DNA of 64,000 nt from Salinispirillum marinum (GTDB lineage Bacteria > Pseudomonadota > Gammaproteobacteria > Pseudomonadales > Natronospirillaceae): assembly GCF_042651565.1 (NCBI RefSeq), contig NZ_JBHSDF010000004.1. The stretch is one strand, 5' to 3'. Every line of letters starts with the position of its first letter. Positions within the stretch are counted from its first letter, which is position 1. The translations under genes and the position numbers were made by a program. Shown here one piece after another: positions 42,929 through 52,103 of this stretch. The notes under the pieces were generated by a model. It ran no database searches and had not been told where the DNA came from. It saw only the letters and a list, made by a program, of their open reading frames with translations.

Positions 42929-43759
42929 ATGATTCGAATTCTCCTCATTGTAGGGATGTTAATGGTCGGTGGTTGCGCCACCACGCAATTACCAAGCAAT
43001 ATCGCTAACGGTATTCTCAGTAACGAAGACTTAGAGATCGTGGGCGCTGGCCTACCCACTTACCTCATTACGCTCGACGGCATGGTCGCCACCTATCCCA
43101 AGCGCAGTGGTATTTTGGCCACAGCCGCCGAATTGAACAGCGCCTATGCCGGTGTCTTTATTGACGACCCGATGCGACAAAAACATTTCACCGCCAAGGC
43201 ACTGGATTTGGCGATGCAAGCTTCCTGCTTAGAAATAGAAGCGCTGTGCGATCCGCGAAGCATTCGTGTCTCGGAATTGGAAGAACGCCTGCAAGGCATT
43301 GATCGTGCCCGTGCGGCCCCAACGCTGTATCTGCTAGGTTCCACTTGGGCCAGTTACATTCAAAGCCACAGTGATGACTGGAACGCGATAGCTGAACTCG
43401 CGCGCGTGCAACACATACTGGAACGCCAGGTTGCCTTGGACCCGAACCATGCCAATGGCATGGGCCAGCTCTATCTCGGTGTTTTGGCCAGTCTTCTGCC
43501 GCCCGCTCTTGGTGGTGAGCCGGAGGTCGCACGAAGCTACTTTGAGTCCGCCATTGCGGCATCGGAAGGGAAAAATCTCATTGTGAAGGTGTTTTACGCA
43601 CAACAGTATGCCCGCCTGATGTTTGACCAAGCGTTACACAACCAACTCTTAGAGGAGGTTCTGGCTGCAGACCCCAAAGCAGGCAACCTAACCCTGCAAA
43701 ACAGTTATGCACAACGCCTTGCCAGAGAACTACTGGATTCGGGTGAATTCTATTTTTAA
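42929..43759 (+). CDS. TatT-like TRAP-associated lipoprotein
   Basis: 276 residues from ATG 42929. The lipobox is at MLMVGGCATT, so it is an outer-membrane or periplasmic lipoprotein. Helical repeats, a conserved WASYIQSHSDDWNAIAELAR and YFESAIAASEGKNLIVKVFY, and the location between two TRAP binding proteins identify it as the TRAP-TatT component. TatT of Treponema pallidum forms a trimer that receives three substrate-binding subunits. No membrane helices other than the lipid anchor. Confidence 0.82.
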   Translation: MIRILLIVGMLMVGGCATTQLPSNIANGILSNEDLEIVGAGLPTYLITLDGMVATYPKRSGILATAAELNSAYAGVFIDDPMRQKHFTAKALDLAMQASCLEIEALCDPRSIRVSELEERLQGIDRARAAPTLYLLGSTWASYIQSHSDDWNAIAELARVQHILERQVALDPNHANGMGQLYLGVLASLLPPALGGEPEVARSYFESAIAASEGKNLIVKVFYAQQYARLMFDQALHNQLLEEVLAADPKAGNLTLQNSYAQRLARELLDSGEFYF

Positions 43760-43803
43760 GCGCTGAGTGTCATACTGCATAAGGTTTGTAGCAGGAGAGC
43801 AGA

Positions 43804-44799
43804 ATGGTCACATATCGTTGGTTGGGCGCATTGCTGGCCGCCGTGTCGTTGTCTGTCAACGCCATGGAATTTAAAGTGTCCACGCTCTACCCCGACGGCA
43901 CCGCCGAAGTGAATGCCTTGAAACGGGCCAGCAGCCAAATTCAGGCTGCCACGGATGGCCGCGTAAGTATTCGCGTATACCCCGGCGGTGTGATGGGTGA
44001 TGATCAATCGGTAGAGCGCCGCATTCGTATCGGACAATTGCACGGCGCACTGGTGCAAACAGGGGCACTTTCGGCTGTGTTCCCGGATATCCAAGTAATG
44101 AATGCACCTTTTGCGTTCGGCAATTATGAAGAAGTGGATGCCGTGCGCGCCGTTCTGGACGATGATTTACGCCAAGCCCTTAAAGAACGCGGTTATCATA
44201 CCTTTGGTTTTGTCGATGGCGGCTTCGCGTACGTAATGAGCCGTTCTCCGGTAGCGACCGTTGATACGCTTAAGCAACAAAAACTCTGGCTACCCGCAAA
44301 TGACCCTTTTTCGGAAAAAGTGGCACGTTCTTTCGGTTTGTCGCCCATCATTCTGGGTATTTCTGAAGTACTGACGGCGCTCCAAACCGGCACCATAGAT
44401 GCCATCATCAGTCCGCCGGCGGCCGCACTTACTTTGCAGTGGTTTGCGCGGGTAAACCATGTAACGGACCTACCATTGATCTACACCTATGGCACACTTT
44501 ATTTGCATGACCGACATTTCTCCCGGCTGTCAGCTGACGACCAAGCCATCGTCACCCGTATCTTAGAACAAGCCTTTGCGGAGCTGGATCAGAATAGCCG
44601 TGCCAACAATCGCTCCGCCTATGCAGCCTTAATCAACCAGGGTATCGAAGAAGTTCGGTTGTCGGCAGAACAAACGGACGCCATTCGCAGCAATGCGCAA
44701 GCGGCATATCGTATTTTGGTCGATACCGGCGAATTTACCCAGCCGTGGCTGGATCGTTTCCTTATGGCTTTAGCCGATCACCGCCAGGCCAACCCATGA
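43804..44799 (+). CDS. TRAP transporter substrate-binding protein, second paralogue
   Basis: 331 residues. Signal peptide MVTYRWLGALLAAVSLSVNA. Same family as the gene at 41889: KVSTLYPDGTAEVNALKRAS, YPGGVMGDDQSVERRIRIGQ, GFVDGGFAYVMS. The two differ enough in the binding region to take different ligands or act as a pair. It overlaps the DctQ gene (ATGA at 44796-44799), so it belongs to the same transcript. Confidence 0.88.
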   Translation: MVTYRWLGALLAAVSLSVNAMEFKVSTLYPDGTAEVNALKRASSQIQAATDGRVSIRVYPGGVMGDDQSVERRIRIGQLHGALVQTGALSAVFPDIQVMNAPFAFGNYEEVDAVRAVLDDDLRQALKERGYHTFGFVDGGFAYVMSRSPVATVDTLKQQKLWLPANDPFSEKVARSFGLSPIILGISEVLTALQTGTIDAIISPPAAALTLQWFARVNHVTDLPLIYTYGTLYLHDRHFSRLSADDQAIVTRILEQAFAELDQNSRANNRSAYAALINQGIEEVRLSAEQTDAIRSNAQAAYRILVDTGEFTQPWLDRFLMALADHRQANP

Positions 44800-45338
44800 C
44801 CCTAAAAACGGCTTGGCAACACACCCAAAAAGCGTGGCATCGACTGGAAGACGGCTTATTGCTGGGCGTATTTATGTCCATGCTGACCTTAGCGGTGGCG
44901 CAAATTGTGGCGCGTAATCTGTTCGATTTCTCATGGTCCTGGATTGATCCTTTGAATCGTATCGGCGTGCTTTGGATCGCCCTGTTGGGCTCTTTGATTG
45001 GCGCGCGGCAGAATAATCACATTAAAATTGACGTTGCCTTACATGTCCTGCCGCCCCGATTGGCGGATGGGGTTATGCGTCTAATTTCTGCTTTAAGCTG
45101 CGGTGCCTTGGTTGTCTTAGCATGGCATACCGGTCGCATGGTTTTGGATGAGCGACTGTTCGGCTCACCAGCCTTTGCCGGATTTTTGGCGTGGCCGTTT
45201 CAAACCATCATGCCGGTGGCTTTCGGCCTAATGGCGCTGCGATACGCGGTCATGGTGGTGTATCCCGTGCGCCCGGAAAATGAAACAACCGAAGCGGAAT
45301 CAACTGAAGACCAAACAGCGGAGCACACGCCACTATGA
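44796..45338 (+). CDS. TRAP transporter small membrane subunit (DctQ)
   Basis: 180 residues from the ATG at 44796 (MTLKTAWQHTQKAW); the earlier in-frame ATG lies in the preceding gene. Four membrane helices with the DctQ pattern: LTLAVAQIVARNLF, IGVLWIALLGSLIGARQNNH and a C-terminal FQTIMPVAFGLMALRY. It helps DctM in Na+-coupled transport. The hydrophilic C-tail is acidic (TTEAESTEDQTAEHTPL). It overlaps dctM by ATGA. Confidence 0.9.
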   Translation: MTLKTAWQHTQKAWHRLEDGLLLGVFMSMLTLAVAQIVARNLFDFSWSWIDPLNRIGVLWIALLGSLIGARQNNHIKIDVALHVLPPRLADGVMRLISALSCGALVVLAWHTGRMVLDERLFGSPAFAGFLAWPFQTIMPVAFGLMALRYAVMVVYPVRPENETTEAESTEDQTAEHTPL

Positions 45339-46612
45339 TGCCTGCCGCTTATCTTGGTATTTTGCTCATCGCACTGCTTGGCATGCCGTTATTCCTGGTG
45401 TTGTTGTCCGCTGCCGGGGTGGGGTTTTCATTCGCGGGCTTGGACCTGCAAGTGCTGGGTATCGAGCTGTATCGCATCACTGAGTCCACTGTACTGATGG
45501 CGCTGCCGATGTTTGCCTTCGTCGGATTCCTGCTCAGTGAGGCCAACACCGCTCAGCGTTTGGTGCGTTTATCTCAGGCGGTTCTAGGGTGGCTGCCCGG
45601 TGGTATGATGTTGATCGCCCTATTAACATGCGCTTTCTTCACCATGCTCACTGGTGGTTCCGGGGTAACCATCGTGGCCCTCGGAGCCCTACTCTACCCC
45701 GCATTAACCCAAAGCCACTACGACAAAACATTCAGTTTGGGGTTGTTAACGACCTCAGGCAGCTTGGGTTTGCTACTGCCACCCGCGATTCCACTGATTC
45801 TGTACGGCATTATCGCCCAGCAAATGGACGTTCCTGGGGTCGATATTGTCGATTTGTTCATGGCGGGATTGATCCCGGCCGTCCTGATGATTGTTGTGTT
45901 GTATATCTACGGCCTATGGGCCAACCGTCACCAACCCATCGCCAAAGTGCCGTTTGAGTGGCAAGAATGCCGGGCAGCCTTACGGGAAGCCATCTGGGAG
46001 TTACTCATTCCCGTGATTATTCTAGGCGGAGTGTTCAGTGGTGTACTGGTGCTGTCAGAGGCTGCGGCTGTCACAGCGCTCTACGTACTGCTCATTGAAA
46101 CGCTGGTGTACCGTGAAATTTCACCCCGGGCCTTGATGCGCGCACTGCGGGAAAGTCTCGTTATGGTGGGTGGCATTTTGTTGATTCTCGGGGCGGCCAT
46201 GGCCTTCACCAATCTACTGGTGTTCAACAACATACCCTTTATTCTGTTCGATTTGGTGAGCGAGCATGTCAGTCACCCATTGGTTTTCTTGATTATTCTG
46301 AACCTCCTGTTGCTGGTACTTGGCGCTTTTTTAGACATCTTCGCCGCCATCGTCATCATGGTACCCTTGCTGCTGCCGCTGGCGCTGCAGTACGGCATTG
46401 ATCCCATACACCTTGGGGTGATCTTTGTTGCCAATATGCAAATCGGTTATTTTACACCGCCTGTGGGGATGAACTTGTTTATTGCCAGCTACCGGTTTAA
46501 AAAGCCCATAACCGAGCTGTATCGTGCCACGCTGCCTTTCCTGCTTGTGCTCCTTGGTGTGGTGTTGATCATTACCTATGTCCCTTGGCTCAGCCTTGTG
46601 CTCGTGAGGTAA
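45335..46612 (+). CDS. TRAP transporter large membrane subunit (DctM)
   Basis: 425 residues, about 12 membrane helices, the standard DctM length. Conserved GGSGVTIVALGALLYPALTQ, LLLPPAIPLILYGI and a C-terminal IGYFTPPVGMNLFIA. The last is the signature TPPVG motif. It carries the solute across the inner membrane with DctQ. The operon order is P1-TatT-P2-Q-M. It is followed by yfbR after 6 nt. Confidence 0.93.
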   Translation: MMPAAYLGILLIALLGMPLFLVLLSAAGVGFSFAGLDLQVLGIELYRITESTVLMALPMFAFVGFLLSEANTAQRLVRLSQAVLGWLPGGMMLIALLTCAFFTMLTGGSGVTIVALGALLYPALTQSHYDKTFSLGLLTTSGSLGLLLPPAIPLILYGIIAQQMDVPGVDIVDLFMAGLIPAVLMIVVLYIYGLWANRHQPIAKVPFEWQECRAALREAIWELLIPVIILGGVFSGVLVLSEAAAVTALYVLLIETLVYREISPRALMRALRESLVMVGGILLILGAAMAFTNLLVFNNIPFILFDLVSEHVSHPLVFLIILNLLLLVLGAFLDIFAAIVIMVPLLLPLALQYGIDPIHLGVIFVANMQIGYFTPPVGMNLFIASYRFKKPITELYRATLPFLLVLLGVVLIITYVPWLSLVLVR

Positions 46613-46618
46613 CCCACT

Positions 46619-47257
46619 ATGGCCAGTCATTTTTTTGCTTATCTTAATCGCTTGCGTTGGATAAAACGCTGGGGGTTAAAACGCAATGTCGTCGAAGAAA
46701 ACGTCATGGAACACAGTTGGCAGGTCGCCACCATTGCGCATGCTTTAGCACTGATCAAAAATCGTTTTTTCAACGGGCAGGTCAATGCCGAACAAGTGGC
46801 GGTGTTGGGGCTATACCACGATGTGAGCGAAGTGATTACCGGCGACATGCCAACCCCCATCAAGTACCATTCGCCGACCATCACCCAAGCGTACAAGGCC
46901 GTAGAAGCTGAGGCCGAACGCGAAATCCTGAGCTATCTACCGGCCAAACTCCAAACGGACTACCAGCATTTACTGCTGCATGAACACGCCAACCCCGAAC
47001 ATACGGAGCTGGTGAAATACGCCGACATGATCAGCGCTTATCTCAAATGTCAGGCCGAACTCGATGCTGGTAATAAAGAGTTTCAGAGCGCGTCGCGCCA
47101 GATCGAAAAACGTATTCGCAATACCGAAGCACCTGAACTACATTATTTTATGGAACATTTCGTTACGTCATATCAACTGACCATTGACGAATTGTTAAGC
47201 AGCCACGACCGGGATTTACACCAAACACAGCAAAGCTCTCATTGCCAAAGGAACTAG
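46619..47257 (+). CDS. yfbR: 5'-deoxynucleotidase YfbR
   Basis: 212 residues. HD-domain phosphohydrolase acting on dNMPs. Conserved HSWQVATIAHALALI, LYHDVSEVITGDMPTPIKYH and a late D (VKYADMISAYLK). The metal-binding H, HD and D pattern is complete. It is longer than E. coli YfbR (199). Probably transcribed with the TRAP operon because of the 6-nt gap. Confidence 0.9.
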   Translation: MASHFFAYLNRLRWIKRWGLKRNVVEENVMEHSWQVATIAHALALIKNRFFNGQVNAEQVAVLGLYHDVSEVITGDMPTPIKYHSPTITQAYKAVEAEAEREILSYLPAKLQTDYQHLLLHEHANPEHTELVKYADMISAYLKCQAELDAGNKEFQSASRQIEKRIRNTEAPELHYFMEHFVTSYQLTIDELLSSHDRDLHQTQQSSHCQRN

Positions 47258-47266
47258 GTTTACGCC

Positions 47267-48889
47267 ATGGTTTTTAAGAAATCCATCCACACAATGCATT
47301 ATTTGATTGTGGACGACTTTGCGAATGTGCGTAAGTCTATCCGCAGCATGCTGGCTCAACTTGGCGCCGGTAACGTTTATGAAGCCGCTGACGCCTTACA
47401 AGCGAAAACCATCTTGCGCGAACGCCCCTGTGACATCGTCATCTGCGACTACAATTTGGGAGACGGACAAAACGGTCAACAATTACTCGAAGAAATGCGT
47501 GCAACCGGTCAGGTTAAGTTCACCACGCTGTGGGTGATGGTGACCGCAGAAACATCAAAAGACATGGTGATGGGTGCCGTTGAAACCCATCCGGATGACT
47601 ACCTGGCAAAACCCTTTGCCTTTGACGCCTTTAAACACCGGCTGGACAAATGGGTGAAACGCCTTGAAGCGCTCTATCCCTTATTAATGGCCATGGACAA
47701 GCAGGATGACGAGTTGATTCTGGCGGCCTGCCAGCAAGTCATTAATGACCAACCACGACACCGAGCTTGGGCACGCAAAATTCAAATCAGCACCTTGATT
47801 CGGCAAAACAAACTGGACGAAGCCGAAAAAGAACTGAACGACTTGCTCGCCAAGCGACCGCAAGACTGGGCTATCTTTGAAAAAGCACGCATCCAGATGC
47901 TGCGCAAAGCCTTTGATAAGGCACGCCCGTTACTACAAGAAGTCCTGACCGCTAACCCTAACCATGTAGAAGCCTACGATGCCCTGGCAACCTGTTACCT
48001 GCAAGAAGGAAAAACCGGTGCAGCGACGGAAGCGTTAACCAATGCCACGCGTGTATCGCCACGAAACCTGAAGCGGCAGTTCCGTTTGGGTGAATTGGCC
48101 CGCCAACAAAACGACTACACCACTGCCGCCAAAGCCTTTAAAGAAGTATTGACCTTAGCAGCGAATACTCGGCATGAGAATCCGGCACACTATGTTCGCT
48201 TGGCGGACACGTTTAACACCTTGGCAGTTCAGGGCACGGACAGTGAACAAAGGCGAGCCTCCAAAGGTGCCATTGAGATTGCCCGACGAATGATGGACCG
48301 CTATCCAGATGCCTTACCTGTGCAACTGAAAGGCCGTATCGTCATGGCCGAATCGCTGGACATACAAGGCATGGAATCGGCCCGTGATGGTGAGTTAAAG
48401 AAAGCGCATGATATGTCCATGCGCCATCTGGCCCAAATAAAACCGGAACTGGCCATGGATGTGGCACGTGCCCTTTATCAATACGATAAACAACAACTGG
48501 GCGATGCCTTTGTCGAATCGATCCGGCAGCACCATCGAGATGATGTTGGTGTGCAGCAACAATTGTTCATGCTGCAAAGCGAACCAGTATCCGAGAAAGC
48601 CAAGGAACGTGCTGCCGAGTTAAACAAAGAAGGTAATCAGCGTTATCGCGATGAAAACTATGAGGATGCTCTGAAGTTTTTTGAACGCGCGCTGGAACAT
48701 TCACCTCGTCACCCGGGGTTGATATTGAACATGGTACAGGCCCACATGAAGCTGTATCAAAAAGACAAAGAAACGCACCATTTAGCCACCATTGAACGCT
48801 ACATGGAACGCTTAAAGTTTTTACCGCCTGACCATTATCAAGCCGAACGCTACAACGCGATCAAAGCGCGTGTGAATGCCTTGGCATAG
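47267..48889 (+). CDS. Response regulator receiver fused to TPR repeats
   Basis: 540 residues. N-terminal CheY-like receiver (about 10-135): phosphorylation site D61 (VICDYNLGDG), T93 and K115 (DYLAKPF). Then several TPR repeats (about 150-540; for example LLQEVLTANPNHVEAYDALA and KFFERALEHSPRHPGLILNM). No output HTH, so the output is probably protein contact. A cognate soluble kinase follows 11 nt later. Start ATG at 47267; an ATG ten codons later is possible. The length and layout fit the CheY-TPR proteins of Pseudomonas and Vibrio, whose role is only partly known. Confidence 0.88.
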   Translation: MVFKKSIHTMHYLIVDDFANVRKSIRSMLAQLGAGNVYEAADALQAKTILRERPCDIVICDYNLGDGQNGQQLLEEMRATGQVKFTTLWVMVTAETSKDMVMGAVETHPDDYLAKPFAFDAFKHRLDKWVKRLEALYPLLMAMDKQDDELILAACQQVINDQPRHRAWARKIQISTLIRQNKLDEAEKELNDLLAKRPQDWAIFEKARIQMLRKAFDKARPLLQEVLTANPNHVEAYDALATCYLQEGKTGAATEALTNATRVSPRNLKRQFRLGELARQQNDYTTAAKAFKEVLTLAANTRHENPAHYVRLADTFNTLAVQGTDSEQRRASKGAIEIARRMMDRYPDALPVQLKGRIVMAESLDIQGMESARDGELKKAHDMSMRHLAQIKPELAMDVARALYQYDKQQLGDAFVESIRQHHRDDVGVQQQLFMLQSEPVSEKAKERAAELNKEGNQRYRDENYEDALKFFERALEHSPRHPGLILNMVQAHMKLYQKDKETHHLATIERYMERLKFLPPDHYQAERYNAIKARVNALA

Positions 48890-48900
48890 GAGTCTCAAGC

Positions 48901-49587
48901 ATGTCAAACGAACCTCTCGATATGGCTACCGTGCTCGCCTCAACGGTGCACGACGTCAAGAATTCATTGGGTTTGATCAGTAATCAGTTAGAAGAAGTCA
49001 TCCAAGCATTAACGGAAGAAACCCCTGAAGCGGCGGACAAATTACGTCGCATTCAGATGGAAAGTAATCGCATTAACAGCGGTTTGAGTCACATGCTGGG
49101 GGTGTATCGCATTGACAACCAACTACTGCACCCGAGCCTCGAAGAAGTATTGGTTCTAGACGTGCTGGAAGATGCTGCGGCGCGCTATGCCAGCACACTG
49201 GAAAGCCAAAAAATCCGGGTGGAAGTGGACGTGGATGAAGAACTGACTTGGTATATGGACCCAACGTTGGTCGACCATGTCTTAACCAATATTCTGACCA
49301 ATGCGATTCGCTATACCAAAGACTGGATCAAACTATTGGCCTGGGAAGAGGACGGGATGCTGTGCATCGCCATTGACGACAATGGTCGTGGCTACCCCGA
49401 TGCGCTGCTTAACTGTCTGGCCCCGGATGCTAGCCTGCAGGTGAAAACCAGCAGTACCGGGTTAGGCATCTACTTCGCCAGCCGGATTGCCAGCCTGCAT
49501 CGTGCCGAACCGAGCGGTCGCGAAGGGCGCATTGAATTGATCAATAAAGAAGGTGGTGGCGCGCGCTTTGCTTTGTGGCTTCCTTAA
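48901..49587 (+). CDS. Soluble sensor histidine kinase
   Basis: 228 residues with no sensor domain or membrane helix. The dimerisation helix carries H17 (STVHDVKNSLG). The ATP-binding domain has N-box NILTNAIRYTKD, D-box DDNGRGYP and G2 STGLGIYFASRIA. It probably phosphorylates the receiver encoded 11 nt upstream. Any input comes from a partner protein or the cytoplasm. Its stop is followed by a hairpin shared with the convergent cNMP gene. Confidence 0.88.
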   Translation: MSNEPLDMATVLASTVHDVKNSLGLISNQLEEVIQALTEETPEAADKLRRIQMESNRINSGLSHMLGVYRIDNQLLHPSLEEVLVLDVLEDAAARYASTLESQKIRVEVDVDEELTWYMDPTLVDHVLTNILTNAIRYTKDWIKLLAWEEDGMLCIAIDDNGRGYPDALLNCLAPDASLQVKTSSTGLGIYFASRIASLHRAEPSGREGRIELINKEGGGARFALWLP

Positions 49588-49634
49588 CGGCGACCAAAGT
49601 CTCTTATTTCAATCTGGGATTGAGTGATTTTAGA

Positions 49635-49703
49635 GCTAAAAAACCTCAAGACGACGATCTGACTTTCTTAACAACGTCAGATCGAAAGAAAGAGGCTTTT
49701 AGC
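49635..49703. terminator. Bidirectional hairpin between the kinase and the cNMP-binding gene
   Basis: Nested inverted repeats: outer GCTAAAAAACCTC (49635-49647) with GAGGCTTTTAGC (49692-49703), inner GATCTGAC (49656-49663) with GTCAGATC (49676-49683). It lies between two convergent stop codons, so it probably ends both transcripts. Confidence 0.6.
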
Positions 49704-50237
49704 CTACAAATCATCCATCATGTCGAAATCATCGCTATAAGTCGCATCTTTCGATGCTTGAAAGGGTGAATCACCTTCAGGCGCGGCAGCCGGTTCTTTA
49801 AACACTGGCCCCTGTTTCACCCGATCAAGCAACAGCATGATGATGTTGTCTTTGATTTTTTCGCGGATGTGAATCGGGAACTCGGTCAGGGTTTTACGCT
49901 GCAAACGAAACAGCACGGCATTCGACTGACATTTTATCGAACTCGAACGGGCACTCTTGGTCAGAAAGGATACCTCACCAAAACAATGACCCGGCTTAAT
50001 GTCGCCAATGTGCACATCGTCCTTCCACACTTCCAATTGCCCGGTCAGTAATACGTACAGCGCTCGATCGCGCTCGTCATCTTGCATTAACACCCATTCA
50101 CCCGCGCGACAGGCAATAAGCTGAGTGCTTTTTTCCAACATCAACAAACAATCGGCATGATTGAAGCGCTTGAAAAAGCGCACCCGCGACATAATGGTTA
50201 GTACTTGTTCTTGCGTTAGATGCTCAACCAACTGCAT
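49704..50237 (-). CDS. Cyclic-nucleotide-binding domain protein without HTH
   Basis: 177 residues. Residues 15-135 form a CRP/PKA-like cNMP-binding barrel (CRAGEWVLMQDDERDRALYV, GDIKPGHCFGEVSFL with the phosphate-binding loop GEVSF). There is no C-terminal DNA-binding domain; the end is an acidic, disordered tail (DATYSDDFDMMDDL). In the phosphate cassette the usual arginine (R-A-A) is present as SARSSSIK. It may be a stand-alone sensor controlling a partner by contact. It is convergent to the receiver-kinase pair. Confidence 0.8.
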   Translation of the reverse strand: MQLVEHLTQEQVLTIMSRVRFFKRFNHADCLLMLEKSTQLIACRAGEWVLMQDDERDRALYVLLTGQLEVWKDDVHIGDIKPGHCFGEVSFLTKSARSSSIKCQSNAVLFRLQRKTLTEFPIHIREKIKDNIIMLLLDRVKQGPVFKEPAAAPEGDSPFQASKDATYSDDFDMMDDL

Positions 50238-50338
50238 GATAAATATTCCTGAATCTTCCTGTTAAGATCTTAGGCACTTAATCCCATGGCGTCCAGTGAT
50301 GCCCGAACACCACTGTTATCAGGGAGCACTACCATACT

Positions 50339-50701
50339 ATGTTGTTAGGTTTTTTCTGTCTGTTGGTTTTTCAGTTCCTGGGAGAGGCTTTGGTGGTATG
50401 GGCCAACCTGCCCATCCCAGGCCCCGTGATGGGTATGCTGTTATTACTGGGGGCGTTGGTCATCAATGGCGGTGTGCCGGAGCCTGTTCGCACACCGGCC
50501 GAAGGTCTTATCCAGCATCTATCCCTTCTCTTTATTCCTGCAGGGGTCGGATTGATGATGCATTTGAACGTTTTACGTCTAGAGGGATGGATCGTTGCCG
50601 CGACACTGATCGGCAGTACCTTTGCGGCGATGTTTGTTACTGCATTGTTGCTCAAGTGGCTGATTCCCGCGCCAAAAATAGGGCAGCCACCGCATGAATG
50701 A
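50339..50701 (+). CDS. lrgA: LrgA/CidA-family holin-like membrane protein
   Basis: 120 residues, four membrane helices (FQFLGEALVVWANLPIPGPV at the start; LLFIPAGVGLMMHLN). Fits the LrgA/CidA family, which controls murein hydrolase export and, in some organisms, carries pyruvate. It overlaps the next gene by 8 nt. An alternative + frame across the same DNA is a shadow. Confidence 0.9.
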   Translation: MLLGFFCLLVFQFLGEALVVWANLPIPGPVMGMLLLLGALVINGGVPEPVRTPAEGLIQHLSLLFIPAGVGLMMHLNVLRLEGWIVAATLIGSTFAAMFVTALLLKWLIPAPKIGQPPHE

Positions 50702-51425
50702 TCTCTTGCATACCTCATTCTGGGTCTATTTCGCTGCTCGTCCATTGCTTTGGCTCCTCGTCACCATCGCCTGTTTTTTGCTGGCCCGCTGGCTCAGTTA
50801 TAAAGTTCGGGGCATGCCTCTGTTGAATCCAGTTCTGGTATCGATGATCGCCATCATCACCCTACTCACAGTAACGGGCACCGACTACAACACCTACTTT
50901 TCGGGCGCGCAGTTCATTCATTTTTTACTGGGACCAGCCACCGTCGCCCTCGCCATCCCTCTGTACGACTACTTACCGCGCATTCGTGCGTTGTTCATGC
51001 CGATTATGGTGGCCTGTCTGATTGGAGCTTTGGTGGCTGTGGTGACCGCCCTCGGCATAGGCGTGCTGCTGGGGGCATCTCCGGAGTTACTGCTTGCCCT
51101 CGCACCTAAATCCGTTACTTCGCCGATCGCCATTGGCATCGCTGAAAAAATCGGAGCCTTCCCTTCGCTCACCGCTGGGCTGGTTTTAATTACAGGCGTC
51201 ATTGGCTGTGTGCTTGCCCCACCACTGTTTCGTGTTTTGCGCATCGAAGATGACGCCATCAAGGGCTTCTCATTAGGATTAGCGGCCCATGGATTTGGTA
51301 CGGCACAAGCCATCCAAATGAGCATGATGGCAGGGGCTTTCGCCGGTTTGGGCATGAGTTTAACCGGCGTTTTCAGCTCGTTTCTGGTGCCGTTGATGGT
51401 GGGAGTTTTTGGTCTGCTCGGCTGA
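50694..51425 (+). CDS. lrgB: LrgB-family membrane protein
   Basis: 243 residues, multi-pass, LrgB family (PF04172). Signatures: YFSGAQFIHFLLGPATVALA, APKSVTSPIAIGIAEKIG, LAAHGFGTAQAIQMS. It forms the second half of the LrgAB membrane system. Overlaps lrgA by 8 nt. In many Proteobacteria the pair is next to a LysR or LytTR regulator; none is present here. Confidence 0.92.
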   Translation: MNDLLHTSFWVYFAARPLLWLLVTIACFLLARWLSYKVRGMPLLNPVLVSMIAIITLLTVTGTDYNTYFSGAQFIHFLLGPATVALAIPLYDYLPRIRALFMPIMVACLIGALVAVVTALGIGVLLGASPELLLALAPKSVTSPIAIGIAEKIGAFPSLTAGLVLITGVIGCVLAPPLFRVLRIEDDAIKGFSLGLAAHGFGTAQAIQMSMMAGAFAGLGMSLTGVFSSFLVPLMVGVFGLLG

Positions 51426-51580
51426 TGTCTCTGGTGCGCTGAGGCCAGAAATTCGCTACCATGCAGACCATCCTTAACCGTGCTCCACATCACTTATGCG
51501 CGGTTAATGTGGAATTCGACCCCGTAAATGCGGTATGGTCTGCCCAATTTTTAGCAACCTCGTCACGAAGGCTCACGTTT

Positions 51581-52102
51581 ATGACCGACAGACCTAGTTC
51601 ACTGGATAAAGACATGCTGCTGAAATGCGGCTATGGCGAGATGTTTGGCCCCGGCAACGCGCAATTACCCGTCAAAGAAATGTTGATGTTAGATCGCATC
51701 AACCACATCAGTTTGGAAGGCGGCGCGCACGGCAAGGGCGAGATCATCGCCGAACTCGACATCAACCCAGACCTATGGTTTTTCAGTTGTCACTTCCCCG
51801 GCGATCCAGTCATGCCAGGCTGCTTAGGCCTCGATGCTATGTGGCAATTAATCGGTTTCTTCCTGGCATGGAAAGGCAACCCTGGTCGTGGCCGTGCACT
51901 GGGCGCTGGTGAGGTTAAATTCACCGGGCAGGTTATGCCGAATGCCAAACTGGTGCGCTACCATATTGACATCAAGCGTGTGATTGAGCGCAAGCTGGTG
52001 ATGGGCATTGCCGACGCTACCCTAGAGTGCGATGGCAAGATCATCTACACCGCGAATGATCTGCGGGTAGGCTTGTTCACTTCCGATCAGATGGAGAGCT
52101 AA
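51581..52102 (+). CDS. fabA: Beta-hydroxydecanoyl-ACP dehydratase/isomerase FabA
   Basis: 173 residues from the ATG at 51581 (MTDRPSSLDKDMLLKCGYG). It dehydrates 3-hydroxydecanoyl-ACP and isomerises it to the cis-3 form, the branch point to unsaturated fatty acids. Catalytic H71 (FSCHFPGDPVMPGC) and D85 (GLDAMWQL). The upstream in-frame ATG is rejected because residues before MTDRPSS are not in the family. Followed by fabB after 1 nt. Confidence 0.96.
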   Translation: MTDRPSSLDKDMLLKCGYGEMFGPGNAQLPVKEMLMLDRINHISLEGGAHGKGEIIAELDINPDLWFFSCHFPGDPVMPGCLGLDAMWQLIGFFLAWKGNPGRGRALGAGEVKFTGQVMPNAKLVRYHIDIKRVIERKLVMGIADATLECDGKIIYTANDLRVGLFTSDQMES

Positions 52103-52103
52103 T

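Noticed and set aside
51461..51580. 40 extra N-terminal codons for fabA
   Set aside because: FabA proteins start near MTDRPSS-like sequence; the extension is not in the family.
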